Positions 8,053-15,828 of a DNA stretch of 39,930 nucleotides are shown here, one piece after another. Both the position numbers and the translations under genes were made by a program. Origin of the DNA: Oscillospiraceae bacterium (GTDB lineage Bacteria; Bacillota; Clostridia; Oscillospirales; Oscillospiraceae); contig JAISIK010000009.1 of the NCBI GenBank assembly GCA_031262065.1, positions 1-39,930 on the forward strand, written 5' to 3'. The stretch's first letter is position 1, and each line of letters starts with the position of its first letter. The notes below the pieces were generated by a model. The model was not told the origin of the DNA. It was given only the letters and a program-made list of their open reading frames with translations, and ran no database searches.

Positions 8053-9591
8053 TTGAGCGCGAATTACGCAATAGAAATGCTAAACATTACCAAGCGCTTC
8101 CCCGGCATCATTGCGAATGATAACATTACGTTGCGCTTGAAGCATGGTGAGATTCATGCACTTCTCGGAGAAAACGGCGCAGGCAAATCCACCTTGATGA
8201 GCGTTCTGTTCGGCTTGTACAAGCCGGAGGAAGGCAAAATCTTGATGGACGGCAAAGAGGTTCGGATCGATGACCCGAACGATGCCAACAGACTTGGTAT
8301 CGGCATGGTGCATCAGCACTTCAAACTCGTTGAGTGCTTTTCCGTCCTTGACAACATCATCCTTGGTGTTGAGCCGAACAAAATGGGCTTTCTCCAGAAG
8401 GAACAGGCGCGTGAAAAGGTCGTAGCTCTCTCCGAGAAATATGGTCTGCACGTAGATCCGGACGCAATGATCGAAGACATCACGGTCGGTATGCAGCAGC
8501 GTACGGAAATTCTCAAAATGCTTTATCGCGAAAACAACATCCTGATCTTTGATGAGCCGACGGCCGTTTTGACCCCGCAGGAAATTGACGAACTGATGCA
8601 CATCATGCGCAACCTCACGCAGGAAGGCAAGTCCATTCTCTTTATCACCCATAAGCTCAATGAGATTATGGCGGTTGCCGATACCTGCTCTGTTCTTCGC
8701 AAGGGCAAATATATCGGCACGGTCGATGTCGCAGGCACGACAAAGGAAGAACTCTCCCGCATGATGGTCGGTCGCGATGTGGATTTCATCGTCCATAAGG
8801 ATGAGGCGAAGCCCACGGATGTCGTACTTAGCGTGGAGAAGCTTTCTGTCAGCAGCAAGGGGCATAGCAAGAAGGCAGTTAACAATGTTTCCTTCAAAGT
8901 GCGCGCGGGCGAGATTGTTTGCATCGCGGGTATCGACGGAAACGGGCAGACGGAGCTTGTTTACGGATTGACGGGTCTGCTTCCGGTGAAAGACGGCGCC
9001 GTTATCATGGATGGAAAAGATATTACGCAGCTGGCAATCCGTAAGCGTAATGTCGGCGGTTTAAGCCACATCCCGGAGGATCGCCACAAGTACGGTCTGG
9101 TTATGGACTACTCCTTGGAGGATAACCTCATTTTGCAGCGCTATTTCGAGCCGCGGTTTGTGAATAACTTTGGCTTTATGCGCCGCAAGAATATTCGCAA
9201 CTATGCCAACGACCTGATTGAGCAGTATGATGTTCGCTCCGGTCAGGGCGCGGTTACACCGGCGCGTTCGATGTCCGGCGGTAACCAGCAGAAGGCAATC
9301 ATTGCCCGCGAAATCGACAAAGACCCGCAGCTGCTCATCGCTGTGCAGCCGACCCGCGGTCTGGACGTCGGCGCGATTGAGTACATTCATAGTCAAATCG
9401 TCGCGCAGCGCGACAAGAACAAGGCTGTTCTTTTGGTTTCCCTGGAACTCGACGAGGTTATGGCGCTTTCCGACCGTATCCTTGTCATGTACGAAGGGGA
9501 AATCGTCGGCGAGCTTGACCCGAAGACAACGACGGTCGAAGAGCTTGGTCTCTACATGGCCGGCGCAAAGAGGGAGGCTAGAGAAGTATGA
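8053..9591 (+). CDS. Nucleoside ABC transporter ATP-binding protein (two fused ATPase domains)
   Basis: This is a 512-residue ATPase of the RbsA/NupA type that energises the two downstream permeases. The start is a TTG at 8053, eight nt after GGAGG (8040-8044); upstream in-frame starts lie before the promoter. Domain 1 has the Walker A loop GENGAGKST (about 39-47), the signature TVGMQQRTEI and the Walker B segment LIFDEPTAVL. Domain 2 has a degenerate Walker A (GIDGNGQTE) but an intact MSGGNQQK signature, the usual asymmetry in this family. Its stop overlaps the permease start (ATGA). Confidence 0.94.
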   Translation: MSANYAIEMLNITKRFPGIIANDNITLRLKHGEIHALLGENGAGKSTLMSVLFGLYKPEEGKILMDGKEVRIDDPNDANRLGIGMVHQHFKLVECFSVLDNIILGVEPNKMGFLQKEQAREKVVALSEKYGLHVDPDAMIEDITVGMQQRTEILKMLYRENNILIFDEPTAVLTPQEIDELMHIMRNLTQEGKSILFITHKLNEIMAVADTCSVLRKGKYIGTVDVAGTTKEELSRMMVGRDVDFIVHKDEAKPTDVVLSVEKLSVSSKGHSKKAVNNVSFKVRAGEIVCIAGIDGNGQTELVYGLTGLLPVKDGAVIMDGKDITQLAIRKRNVGGLSHIPEDRHKYGLVMDYSLEDNLILQRYFEPRFVNNFGFMRRKNIRNYANDLIEQYDVRSGQGAVTPARSMSGGNQQKAIIAREIDKDPQLLIAVQPTRGLDVGAIEYIHSQIVAQRDKNKAVLLVSLELDEVMALSDRILVMYEGEIVGELDPKTTTVEELGLYMAGAKREAREV

Positions 9592-10748
9592 GCCCATTAA
9601 AGAAAAGAAGATCCGTTCTGAGAAGTGATGGACTACAGACGCTGATTTCCTCTCTGCTGTGTATTATCCTCGGCTTGGCGGTTGGGTATCTTGTGCTTCT
9701 GCTGATTAACGCGGCAGGCGCTTGGGATGCGACCATGGCGATTGTGAAGAACTTCTTCAAGTTCACGAAGGCAGAGACAAGGATGAAGAACTTCGGCCTG
9801 ACCCTTGCGAAGACTGCGCCGCTGCTGATGTGCTCCTTGTCCGTCCTGTTTGCGTATAAGGTCGGTCTGTTTAACATCGGCGCAGCCGGTCAGTACACGG
9901 CGGGCGTCTGTGCAGCTCTGATTTTCGCGCTGCATCCGAACTTCCTGTGGCCCTGGTGGGCATGCCTGCTCGTGGCTGTTGCAGCCGGCGCGATTCTCGG
10001 CGCGATTTGCGGCGCACTGCGTGCATACTGCAACGTCAACGTCGTTATATCCGGCATCATGCTCAACTGGATTACCTTGTATCTGACAAACTGGGTTCTT
10101 GCCTGGGTCAAGAATCCTGCCAGCCCCTATACAAAGGAACTGCGCAGTGTGAACACGTCCGCGCTGATTCCGTCTATGGGCTTGGAAAAATTTTTCAACA
10201 ACAAGAACGTCACCATTTCTGTTGTACTGGTTCTTCTCATCGCGGTAGTTATTTGGATTATTCTTAAAAAGACAAAGTTCGGCTACGAGCTGAAGGCAAC
10301 CGGCAACAACCTCCACGCTGCAAAATACTGCGGCATGAAGGAAAACCGCAATATCATTCTGACCATGGTCATTGCAGGTGCGCTTGCGGCAGCCGGTGCG
10401 GGTCTATTCTATCTGGCAGGTATTGAAGAGTGGTCAACCACGCAGTCCGCTGTCCCGGGCATGGGCTTCAACGGCATCGCGGTTGCCTTCCTGGGCGGAT
10501 TGAACCCGCTGGGAGCCATCCTGTCGTCCTACTTTATCCAGCACATCACCACGGCTGGCGGTTACGTCAACCTGCAGGTGTACAGTGCGCAAATCTCCGA
10601 CTTTATTTCGTCCATGATTATTTACCTCTGTGCATTTGTCGGCTTCTTCAAGATGTTCATCAATCTCAGACTGGATAAGGGCGAAGAGCGGAAAGCACGC
10701 AAAGCAGCCTTACTTGCGAGTACTGAGGAAGGGGGTGCTGACGAATGA
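9588..10748 (+). CDS. Nucleoside ABC transporter permease 1
   Basis: The 386-residue integral membrane protein belongs to the BPD_transp_2 type (YufP/NupP-like). A basic N-terminus is followed by multiple hydrophobic segments. The conserved central region GYELKATGNNLHAAKYCGM is the coupling/EAA-like loop that contacts the ATPase, followed by AGALAAAGAGLFYLAG and GMGFNGIAVAFLGGLNPLGA. It overlaps the ATPase gene by 4 nt (ATGA) and the next permease gene likewise, which indicates translational coupling. It forms the import channel as a heterodimer with permease 2. Confidence 0.93.
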   Translation: MSPLKKRRSVLRSDGLQTLISSLLCIILGLAVGYLVLLLINAAGAWDATMAIVKNFFKFTKAETRMKNFGLTLAKTAPLLMCSLSVLFAYKVGLFNIGAAGQYTAGVCAALIFALHPNFLWPWWACLLVAVAAGAILGAICGALRAYCNVNVVISGIMLNWITLYLTNWVLAWVKNPASPYTKELRSVNTSALIPSMGLEKFFNNKNVTISVVLVLLIAVVIWIILKKTKFGYELKATGNNLHAAKYCGMKENRNIILTMVIAGALAAAGAGLFYLAGIEEWSTTQSAVPGMGFNGIAVAFLGGLNPLGAILSSYFIQHITTAGGYVNLQVYSAQISDFISSMIIYLCAFVGFFKMFINLRLDKGEERKARKAALLASTEEGGADE

Positions 10749-11689
10749 TCTTGTTGCTGCAATACACCATCATTTTCGCGGCAGTGCTCCTGCTGGTTGC
10801 GCTCGGCGGCGCGTTTGCTGAGCATTCGGGCGTTATCAATATCGGCTTGGAAGGCATTATGGTTATCGGCGCACTCGGCGGCGCGCTGGCAATGTCCAAG
10901 ATTAATATTGAGTACGGCGGATTTGTTATCGTTGTATCCACCATTGTTGCCAGTGCCGCGGCGGGCTTAATTTTCTCACTCTTTTTAGCGGTTGCGGCGA
11001 TCAACTTCAAAGCGGATCAAACGATTACCGGAACCGCAATGAACATGTTAGCGACTGCCGGATCTACGGTTGCCGTTAAGGCAATGAATACTGCGGCTTC
11101 CGGCGGCAGCGACGTCTCCTCCGCAATCCGCTATATCAACCAAAAGCAGTTCTTTATCCATCGTTTCGGCGATTTTGAGTTCAGCTGGTTCATGCTCGTT
11201 GCTGTTATTGCCTTGGTTGTAGCATACATCGTGATGTACAAAACCCGCTTTGGTTTGCGTTTGCGCGCATGCGGCGAGCACCCGCAGGCTGCGGACTCCG
11301 TCGGTATCAACGTTTATAAGATGCGCTATGCAGGCGTTCTGATTTCCGGCGTCCTCGGCGGTTTGGGTGGTATTACCTTCATCACTACCGGCGTAAGCGA
11401 GTGGAAATTTGAAAACGGTGTTGTCGGCTTCGGCTTCCTTGCACTTGCCGTTATGATTTTCGGCGCTTGGGATCCGCTGCGCATCGCCGGAGCTGCCGTG
11501 ATTTTCGGTCTGTTCCGCGCACTTGGCAATGTCCATACAGGGATTCCGCTGTTGGAGCACCTGGGCATCCCCGGTGCGGTGTACAACATGTTGCCGTACA
11601 TCGTATCTTTGCTGGTTCTGGCTTTCACATCGAAGAGATCCAGAGCGCCGAAGGCGGAGGGCATTCCCTACGACAAGGGACTGCGATAA
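10745..11689 (+). CDS. Nucleoside ABC transporter permease 2
   Basis: The 314-residue membrane protein is the partner permease (YufQ/NupQ-like). It begins with the typical LGGAFAEHSGVINIGLEGIMVIGALGG-type pattern, which marks this subunit. A coupling loop (LRACGEHPQAADSVGINVYKM) and GFGFLALAVMIFGAWDPLRI follow. It overlaps permease 1 by ATGA. The operon then runs 112 bp, through a long hairpin, to udk. Confidence 0.93.
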   Translation: MILLLQYTIIFAAVLLLVALGGAFAEHSGVINIGLEGIMVIGALGGALAMSKINIEYGGFVIVVSTIVASAAAGLIFSLFLAVAAINFKADQTITGTAMNMLATAGSTVAVKAMNTAASGGSDVSSAIRYINQKQFFIHRFGDFEFSWFMLVAVIALVVAYIVMYKTRFGLRLRACGEHPQAADSVGINVYKMRYAGVLISGVLGGLGGITFITTGVSEWKFENGVVGFGFLALAVMIFGAWDPLRIAGAAVIFGLFRALGNVHTGIPLLEHLGIPGAVYNMLPYIVSLLVLAFTSKRSRAPKAEGIPYDKGLR

Positions 11690-11710
11690 CCCCCCCCTAC
11701 GAAATACTTG

Positions 11711-11748
11711 CATTGTCCTATCCCTGCCCTGGCGGGGATAGGACAATG
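11711..11748 (+). terminator. Long hairpin between permease 2 and udk
   Basis: Arms 11711-11728 and 11731-11748 pair over 18 bp with a single G-T wobble. The following bases are only weakly T-rich, so this could be a leaky terminator or attenuator that lowers udk expression relative to the transporter. Confidence 0.6.
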
Positions 11749-11801
11749 ATTGTTACTTGCACTTTTACTATCGAACAACGCGTTACGGAGGATGCGGTTA
11801 C

Positions 11802-12440
11802 ATGTCTAATATTATTGTGCTCGGCATTGCGGGCGGCAGCGGCAGCGGCAAAACCACACTAATGAAAAACCTGATTGCCCGATTCAAGGATGACGTTACG
11901 GTGATCAGCCACGACAATTACTATCGTCCCTATGATAACCTGACGATTGAAGAACGGAAAAAAATGAACTATGACCATCCCGACGCCTTTGATACGGAGA
12001 TGATGATAGAACACCTTGCGCAGCTAAAGTCCGGGCAAACGGTTTATAGCCCCATCTATGATTTTACCACATATTCCCGCAGGGAAGAGACCGAGCGCCT
12101 CGAGCCGAAAAAGGTGATTTTGGTCGAAGGAATCTTGATTTATCAGAACAAGGCGCTGTGCAAGCAGATGGATATTAAAATTTTTGTGGATACGGACGCC
12201 GATGTCCGCTTAATTCGCAGAATTCGCCGCGACGTTTCCAAACGCGGTAGAAGTTTGGATTCCGTGCTTTCGCAGTATTTGGGAACGGTCAAGCCCATGC
12301 ACGAGCAGTTTGTCGAGCCGAGCAAGAAAAACGCAGATTTGGTTGTCCTCGAGGGCGGCAAGAATCTGGTTGCGCTGGATATGATTATCGGCAGAATCGA
12401 AAAGCAAATCGCGAAGACCGGCGACGTGGCAGCCCTATAG
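11802..12440 (+). CDS. udk: Uridine/cytidine kinase
   Basis: The 212-residue kinase phosphorylates uridine and cytidine to UMP and CMP, trapping imported nucleosides. The ATG at 11802 follows GGAGG (11787-11791). The P-loop GGSGSGKTT is at residues 11-19. The family motifs HDNYYRPYDNLT and NYDHPDAFDTEMM (substrate binding), VEGILIY (Walker B region) and RRIRRDVSKRGR (lid) are all visible. Length is typical. Its position after a nucleoside importer fits a role in salvage. Confidence 0.96.
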   Translation: MSNIIVLGIAGGSGSGKTTLMKNLIARFKDDVTVISHDNYYRPYDNLTIEERKKMNYDHPDAFDTEMMIEHLAQLKSGQTVYSPIYDFTTYSRREETERLEPKKVILVEGILIYQNKALCKQMDIKIFVDTDADVRLIRRIRRDVSKRGRSLDSVLSQYLGTVKPMHEQFVEPSKKNADLVVLEGGKNLVALDMIIGRIEKQIAKTGDVAAL

Positions 12441-12513
12441 GCACTATAATCCGAATCCGCAAGGAAAAATCGGCGAGAAATTGCAGTTTTTGCTTTTCGC
12501 GATGAAAAAGAAT

Positions 12514-12523
12514 GTGCTATACT
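12514..12523 (+). promoter_or_regulatory. Extended -10 promoter element for uppP
   Basis: TG-TGC-TATACT is an extended -10 (TATACT at 12518-12523) 49 bp before the uppP start. No good -35 is seen at the right spacing, so the call rests on the -10 alone. Confidence 0.4.
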
Positions 12524-12571
12524 GAACGGGCACTTCATAAAGTACAACACCTGCGCATCGGAGGGGAAGAT

Positions 12572-13468
12572 ATGGCGTTTATTGAATGGCTGAAAGTTGT
12601 CGTGCTTGGATTTGTCGAGGGCATCACGGAGTGGCTGCCCATCAGCAGCACAGGGCACTTGATTTTAACGGACGCACTTTGGCCGCTGCAGCAGTCGGCG
12701 GCGTTCAAAGAAATGTTCAACGTGGTTATCCAGTTGGGCGCAATTCTGGCGGTTGTGGTGCTGTATTTCAGAAAACTCTGGCCGTTTCATTCGAAAAAAT
12801 TGCGGGCAAAGCGCTCGCAGTTCTCAAAAACGAGCGAGAACCGCGTAGTATGCCGCGCGCAGCGTCTGTGCGACCGCTACTGCGATATGGATAAAATCGT
12901 CATGTGGCTGAAAATCGCGCTGTCCTGCCTGCCCGCTATTCTCATCGGGCTGCCGTTGGACGACTGGTTTGACGAGCACTTGTATAACCCCACGGTTGTG
13001 GCGCTGATGCTGATTGTCTACGGCGTCGCCTTTCTTCTCATCGAGCGGCGCAATCAGAGCCGTAAGCCGCGTATCAGCAAAATATCGAAACTTACGTGGC
13101 TCGACGCCGCGCTAATCGGCGTTTTTCAGGTGCTGGCGCTTGTGCCGGGAACCTCTCGATCGGGTGCAACCATCCTCGGCGGCATGCTGATCGGCGCATC
13201 CAGAGGGCTAGCGGCGGAGTACACCTTCTTTCTCGCGATACCGACCATGTTCGGCGCGTCGCTGCTGAAGCTGATGAAATTCGGCTTCGCATTTTCGAGC
13301 ACGGAGCTGGCGGTCCTGCTGTTGGGCATGCTGGTCGCCTTCGCAGTGTCGATTCTGGCAATCAAGTTCCTTGTGGGTTATATCAAGAAACACGATTTTT
13401 CGGTTTTCGGCTGGTATCGCATCGGGCTGGGGCTTATTGTGTTGCTGTATTTCTATGTTATCAAGTAG
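12572..13468 (+). CDS. uppP: Undecaprenyl-diphosphatase (BacA type)
   Basis: This integral membrane phosphatase recycles undecaprenyl diphosphate to the monophosphate carrier for cell-wall synthesis and can confer bacitracin resistance. The product has 298 residues from ATG 12572 (GGAGGGGA upstream). The active-site motifs EGITEWLPISSTGHLIL near the N-terminus and VPGTSRSGATI about residue 190 are intact, and multiple hydrophobic segments match the family. It is somewhat longer than many members (about 270 residues) because of a basic, Cys-containing loop at about residues 70-107. It probably has its own promoter. Confidence 0.95.
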   Translation: MAFIEWLKVVVLGFVEGITEWLPISSTGHLILTDALWPLQQSAAFKEMFNVVIQLGAILAVVVLYFRKLWPFHSKKLRAKRSQFSKTSENRVVCRAQRLCDRYCDMDKIVMWLKIALSCLPAILIGLPLDDWFDEHLYNPTVVALMLIVYGVAFLLIERRNQSRKPRISKISKLTWLDAALIGVFQVLALVPGTSRSGATILGGMLIGASRGLAAEYTFFLAIPTMFGASLLKLMKFGFAFSSTELAVLLLGMLVAFAVSILAIKFLVGYIKKHDFSVFGWYRIGLGLIVLLYFYVIK

Positions 13469-13486
13469 TTCCCTTCGGGAATGCCT

Positions 13487-13529
13487 GCAGCCTGTGAAAA
13501 TAGTCTTTCGGACTATTTTTACAGGCTGC
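13487..13529 (+). terminator. Terminator hairpin after uppP
   Basis: Arms 13487-13505 and 13511-13529 pair over 19 bp with one G-T wobble and a 5-nt TTTCG loop. A small TTCCC-TTCG-GGAA stem-loop just before it (about 13470-13482) adds to the structure. Confidence 0.7.
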
Positions 13530-13550
13530 TTCAGGTTTACAGAACGCTTC

Positions 13551-13692
13551 TAATACTCATTCCAAATTAAAAATTTGGAATGCTGGCGCTACGCGCCACG
13601 CAGCGCCATAGGCGCTGCGACGTCTCATAAGTTCCAAACGCGCTGCGGCGCTATAAAAATCGCAGCAGCGATTTTTAATTGGAACTAGTATA
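13551..13692. repeat. Palindromic MITE-like element with imperfect terminal inverted repeats
   Basis: The ends are related as inverted repeats: TAATACTCATTCCAAATTAA on the left, and TATACTAGTTCCAATTAA when the right end is read on the minus strand. Inside are three strong hairpins: 13558-13582 (11-bp stem), 13599-13619 (9-bp stem) and 13655-13676 (9-bp stem). There is no coding potential. The design fits a non-autonomous palindromic mobile element or a REP-like sequence; genome copies cannot be checked here. Confidence 0.6.
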
Positions 13693-13707
13693 AAATGCCC
13701 TGCGTAT

Positions 13708-13748
13708 AAAAAAAGAAAACCGCAGGCGAGTGGCTGGCTCGTCTGCGG
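13708..13748 (-). terminator. Hairpin with U-tract oriented for the minus strand
   Basis: CCGCAGGCGAG (13720-13730) pairs with CTCGTCTGCGG (13738-13748) with one wobble. On the minus strand it is followed by a T-rich run (A-run at 13708-13719 on plus). This would terminate leftward transcription, yet no minus-strand gene lies immediately to its right, so an antisense RNA or a leader function is possible. Confidence 0.45.
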
Positions 13749-13770
13749 CGTTCAGTAAAAAGAGGGGAAA

Positions 13771-13839
13771 ATGAAAAAGAAATTAGAATCGTACAAATTG
13801 TACTGTCTACATTCTAACCGCCAATTGTTAAAAAAATAA
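13771..13839 (+). CDS. Possible 22-residue leader peptide
   Basis: An ATG preceded by AGAGGGG opens a 22-codon frame rich in Lys and Leu (begins MKKKLESYKLYC, ends LLKK) and stops at TAA. It contains the palindrome GTACAAATTGTAC (13791-13803). It lies between a hairpin and the promoter of the secreted hydrolase. It might be a small peptide or a chance frame in a leader region. Confidence 0.25.
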   Translation: MKKKLESYKLYCLHSNRQLLKK

Positions 13840-13910
13840 GTCAAAAGAAATTAAGTTTGTATTAAGTTGTAGGAGAGTTTCGCGTTCTATTGACATTATT
13901 TGAAATGCTC

Positions 13911-13939
13911 TTGTTTCCGAATGCTTGCTATGTTATAAT
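13911..13939 (+). promoter_or_regulatory. Promoter for the SLH hydrolase
   Basis: TTGTTT (13911-13916) and a perfect TATAAT (13934-13939) are 17 bp apart, 56 bp before the start codon. Confidence 0.6.
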
Positions 13940-13994
13940 CATCATGGTATGACCATTCAGTCATATACATTACTTTTGGAAAGGGAGCATACAC

Positions 13995-15449
13995 ATGAAA
14001 AAATCAGTTCGCATTCTCGCTGTTTTACTCGCACTATGCATGGTTCTCTCCTTGGCACTTCAGACCTTTGCCGCGGAACCCGTCCTTTCCCAAGCATCTG
14101 TACCATCCTCCATTCGTCCGAACGCAAATATTCCGACATTTATTACGATGCCGAGGGATTACAGTGCAGACAAGACCTACCCGCTTGTTTTGCTGCTGCA
14201 CGGGCATGGCGGCAACCACAACGAGTGGGGCGGCTATGATGCGATTTCCAACGCGCTGGCGTACGAGGGGAAAATCGTTGTAACGCTCGACTTCCCCGGC
14301 TGTGGCGACAGCCAAGAGAGCTTCCGCTTGAACACTATGACGAACATGAAGCAGGATGTGCTCGATGTAATCGCTTTTATGAAAACTGCCTGTAAGATTG
14401 ATACTGTCAGCGCAATGGGCTATTCTATGGGCGGGCGCATTCTTTTGGAAATCATCGCCGAGGAGAAATTCGACTTTGACAGCGTGGTATTTGTCGCGCC
14501 GGCAGAGGACACCGAAGACCTCAAAAACCTCTTCGGCGGCGCTGCCAACTGGGACACGCTGAAAGCGAGCGCGAATACCAACGGCTACGCCGATTTTACC
14601 ACCATTTACGGACAGCAGCAGGAATTGAGCAAGGAATGGTTTGCAGACCTTGAAAAGTATGCAGACGGGCTGGCGGAGCTTGCCGCTCCCAAGTTTAAGG
14701 GCAGATCGATGGTCATCTACGCCACGGACGATACCGCTGTTTCTCCGTGGGTTTCGCAGGGAGTTGCAGACGCCTTCCAATGCCCCGTGCTGAAAACATA
14801 CAAAGAGGGGCACTCTTACAGCTTCTACGGCTACGACGGGATTGTTATGATAACCGTCATCGACGGCACGGTCGCCTTCTTTACCGGTGGAAATTTGCTG
14901 CCGTTTACGGACGTTAAGCAGACGGACTGGTTCTATTCTGAGGTGAATTACGCGTACTACAGGGGCTTGATGATCGGTACGAGCGACGCAAGCTTCGAGC
15001 CGCACACCACGACCACGCGCGGCATGGTCGTCACGATGCTTTATCGAATCGATGGAGAACAGGGCGTGACTACCACATCCTCATTTGCCGATGTGGAAGC
15101 CGGGAAATATTATGAAAATGCTGTGGCATGGGCGGCGGAGAAGAAAATTGTCGAAGGCTACGGCGACGGGAAATTCGGACCGAACGACCCCATTACCAGA
15201 GAGCAGATGGCAACCATTCTGTATCGCTATGCGCAGTATAAAGAATATGCAACGGTTATCGCTACGGAGCATAGGGCATTTGCCGATGCGGCGAAAATCA
15301 GCGCTTGGGCAAAGGATGCCATGACATGGGCAGTGCAAGTGGAACTGATTAACGGCATGGGAAATGACATCTTAGATCCGCAAGGAAACGCCGAGCGCTG
15401 CCAAGTTGCAGCTATTCTGACGCGCTTTTGCAACACGGTTGTAAAATAG
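13995..15449 (+). CDS. Secreted alpha/beta hydrolase (esterase-like) with three C-terminal SLH motifs
   Basis: The 484-residue surface protein has an N-terminal signal peptide ending near TFAAEP (about residue 27). The hydrolase domain spans about 45-300. It shows the oxyanion-type LLLHGHGG (67-73), the nucleophile elbow GYSMGG with Ser144, a candidate acid in YATDD (Asp245/246), and a His in KEGHSY (His273) for the triad. Residues about 302-484 contain three SLH-like units: FTDVKQTDWFYSEVNYAYYRG, SFADVEAGKYYENAVAWA and a more diverged third. These would tether it to cell-wall polymer. The fold matches feruloyl/acyl esterases and dienelactone-hydrolase-like enzymes; the substrate is unknown. 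It carries the same surface anchor type as the protease at 1428-2909. Confidence 0.9.
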   Translation: MKKSVRILAVLLALCMVLSLALQTFAAEPVLSQASVPSSIRPNANIPTFITMPRDYSADKTYPLVLLLHGHGGNHNEWGGYDAISNALAYEGKIVVTLDFPGCGDSQESFRLNTMTNMKQDVLDVIAFMKTACKIDTVSAMGYSMGGRILLEIIAEEKFDFDSVVFVAPAEDTEDLKNLFGGAANWDTLKASANTNGYADFTTIYGQQQELSKEWFADLEKYADGLAELAAPKFKGRSMVIYATDDTAVSPWVSQGVADAFQCPVLKTYKEGHSYSFYGYDGIVMITVIDGTVAFFTGGNLLPFTDVKQTDWFYSEVNYAYYRGLMIGTSDASFEPHTTTTRGMVVTMLYRIDGEQGVTTTSSFADVEAGKYYENAVAWAAEKKIVEGYGDGKFGPNDPITREQMATILYRYAQYKEYATVIATEHRAFADAAKISAWAKDAMTWAVQVELINGMGNDILDPQGNAERCQVAAILTRFCNTVVK

Positions 15450-15472
15450 GAAGTACACAGATTGCATCAAAG

Positions 15473-15507
15473 CGTGCCCCCCGACGGCAAAGCCGTCGGG
15501 GGGCACG
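15473..15507 (+). terminator. Terminator hairpin after the SLH hydrolase
   Basis: Perfect 16-bp arms at 15473-15488 and 15492-15507 enclose an AAA loop. The downstream T content is modest. Confidence 0.75.
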
Positions 15508-15549
15508 AAAATGATTTTGCGGGTTTCTGTTGGTGGAAGAGAAATACTA

Positions 15550-15578
15550 TTGACAAACTGCGCGTTGCTTGTTAATAT
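15550..15578 (+). promoter_or_regulatory. Promoter for the alaS T-box leader
   Basis: A perfect TTGACA (15550-15555) and TAATAT (15573-15578) are separated by 17 bp, just before the T-box leader. Confidence 0.78.
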
Positions 15579-15583
15579 AAACT

Positions 15584-15808
15584 AAGGAAAATTGCGTTGA
15601 GGAAACCAGCTGCAGCATTTAGCAGAAGCGAGCAGGGGAGTGGTGAAAGCCCTGTTGTTGAAGTTGCGGCGCGCCACTTCCGAGCGGCCTGCGACGAGCA
15701 GGACGGGTCATCTCCGTTATCCGATGAACTAAGATGCCATGGAAATGGTAAATTAGGGTGGTACCGCGAGAATTCCTCGCCCCTATATGGGGGTGGGGTA
15801 TATTTTTT
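15584..15808 (+). promoter_or_regulatory. T-box riboswitch (alanine-tRNA responsive) upstream of alaS
   Basis: The hallmark T-box sequence AGGGTGGTACCGCG occurs at 15755-15768. Stem I features lie at about 15595-15710, including GCGAGC, GGTGAAAGCC and ACTTCCGAG. A GCC alanine triplet at 15673-15675, directly before the conserved ACTTCC, is the likely specifier (inference). A terminator follows: CCTCGCCCC (15775-15783) pairs with GGGGTGGGG (15790-15798), then TATATTTTTT. Uncharged tRNA-Ala should favour the antiterminator and let alaS be transcribed. Confidence 0.93.
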
Positions 15809-15828
15809 GTGAAAAGGAAGAGAACCTA

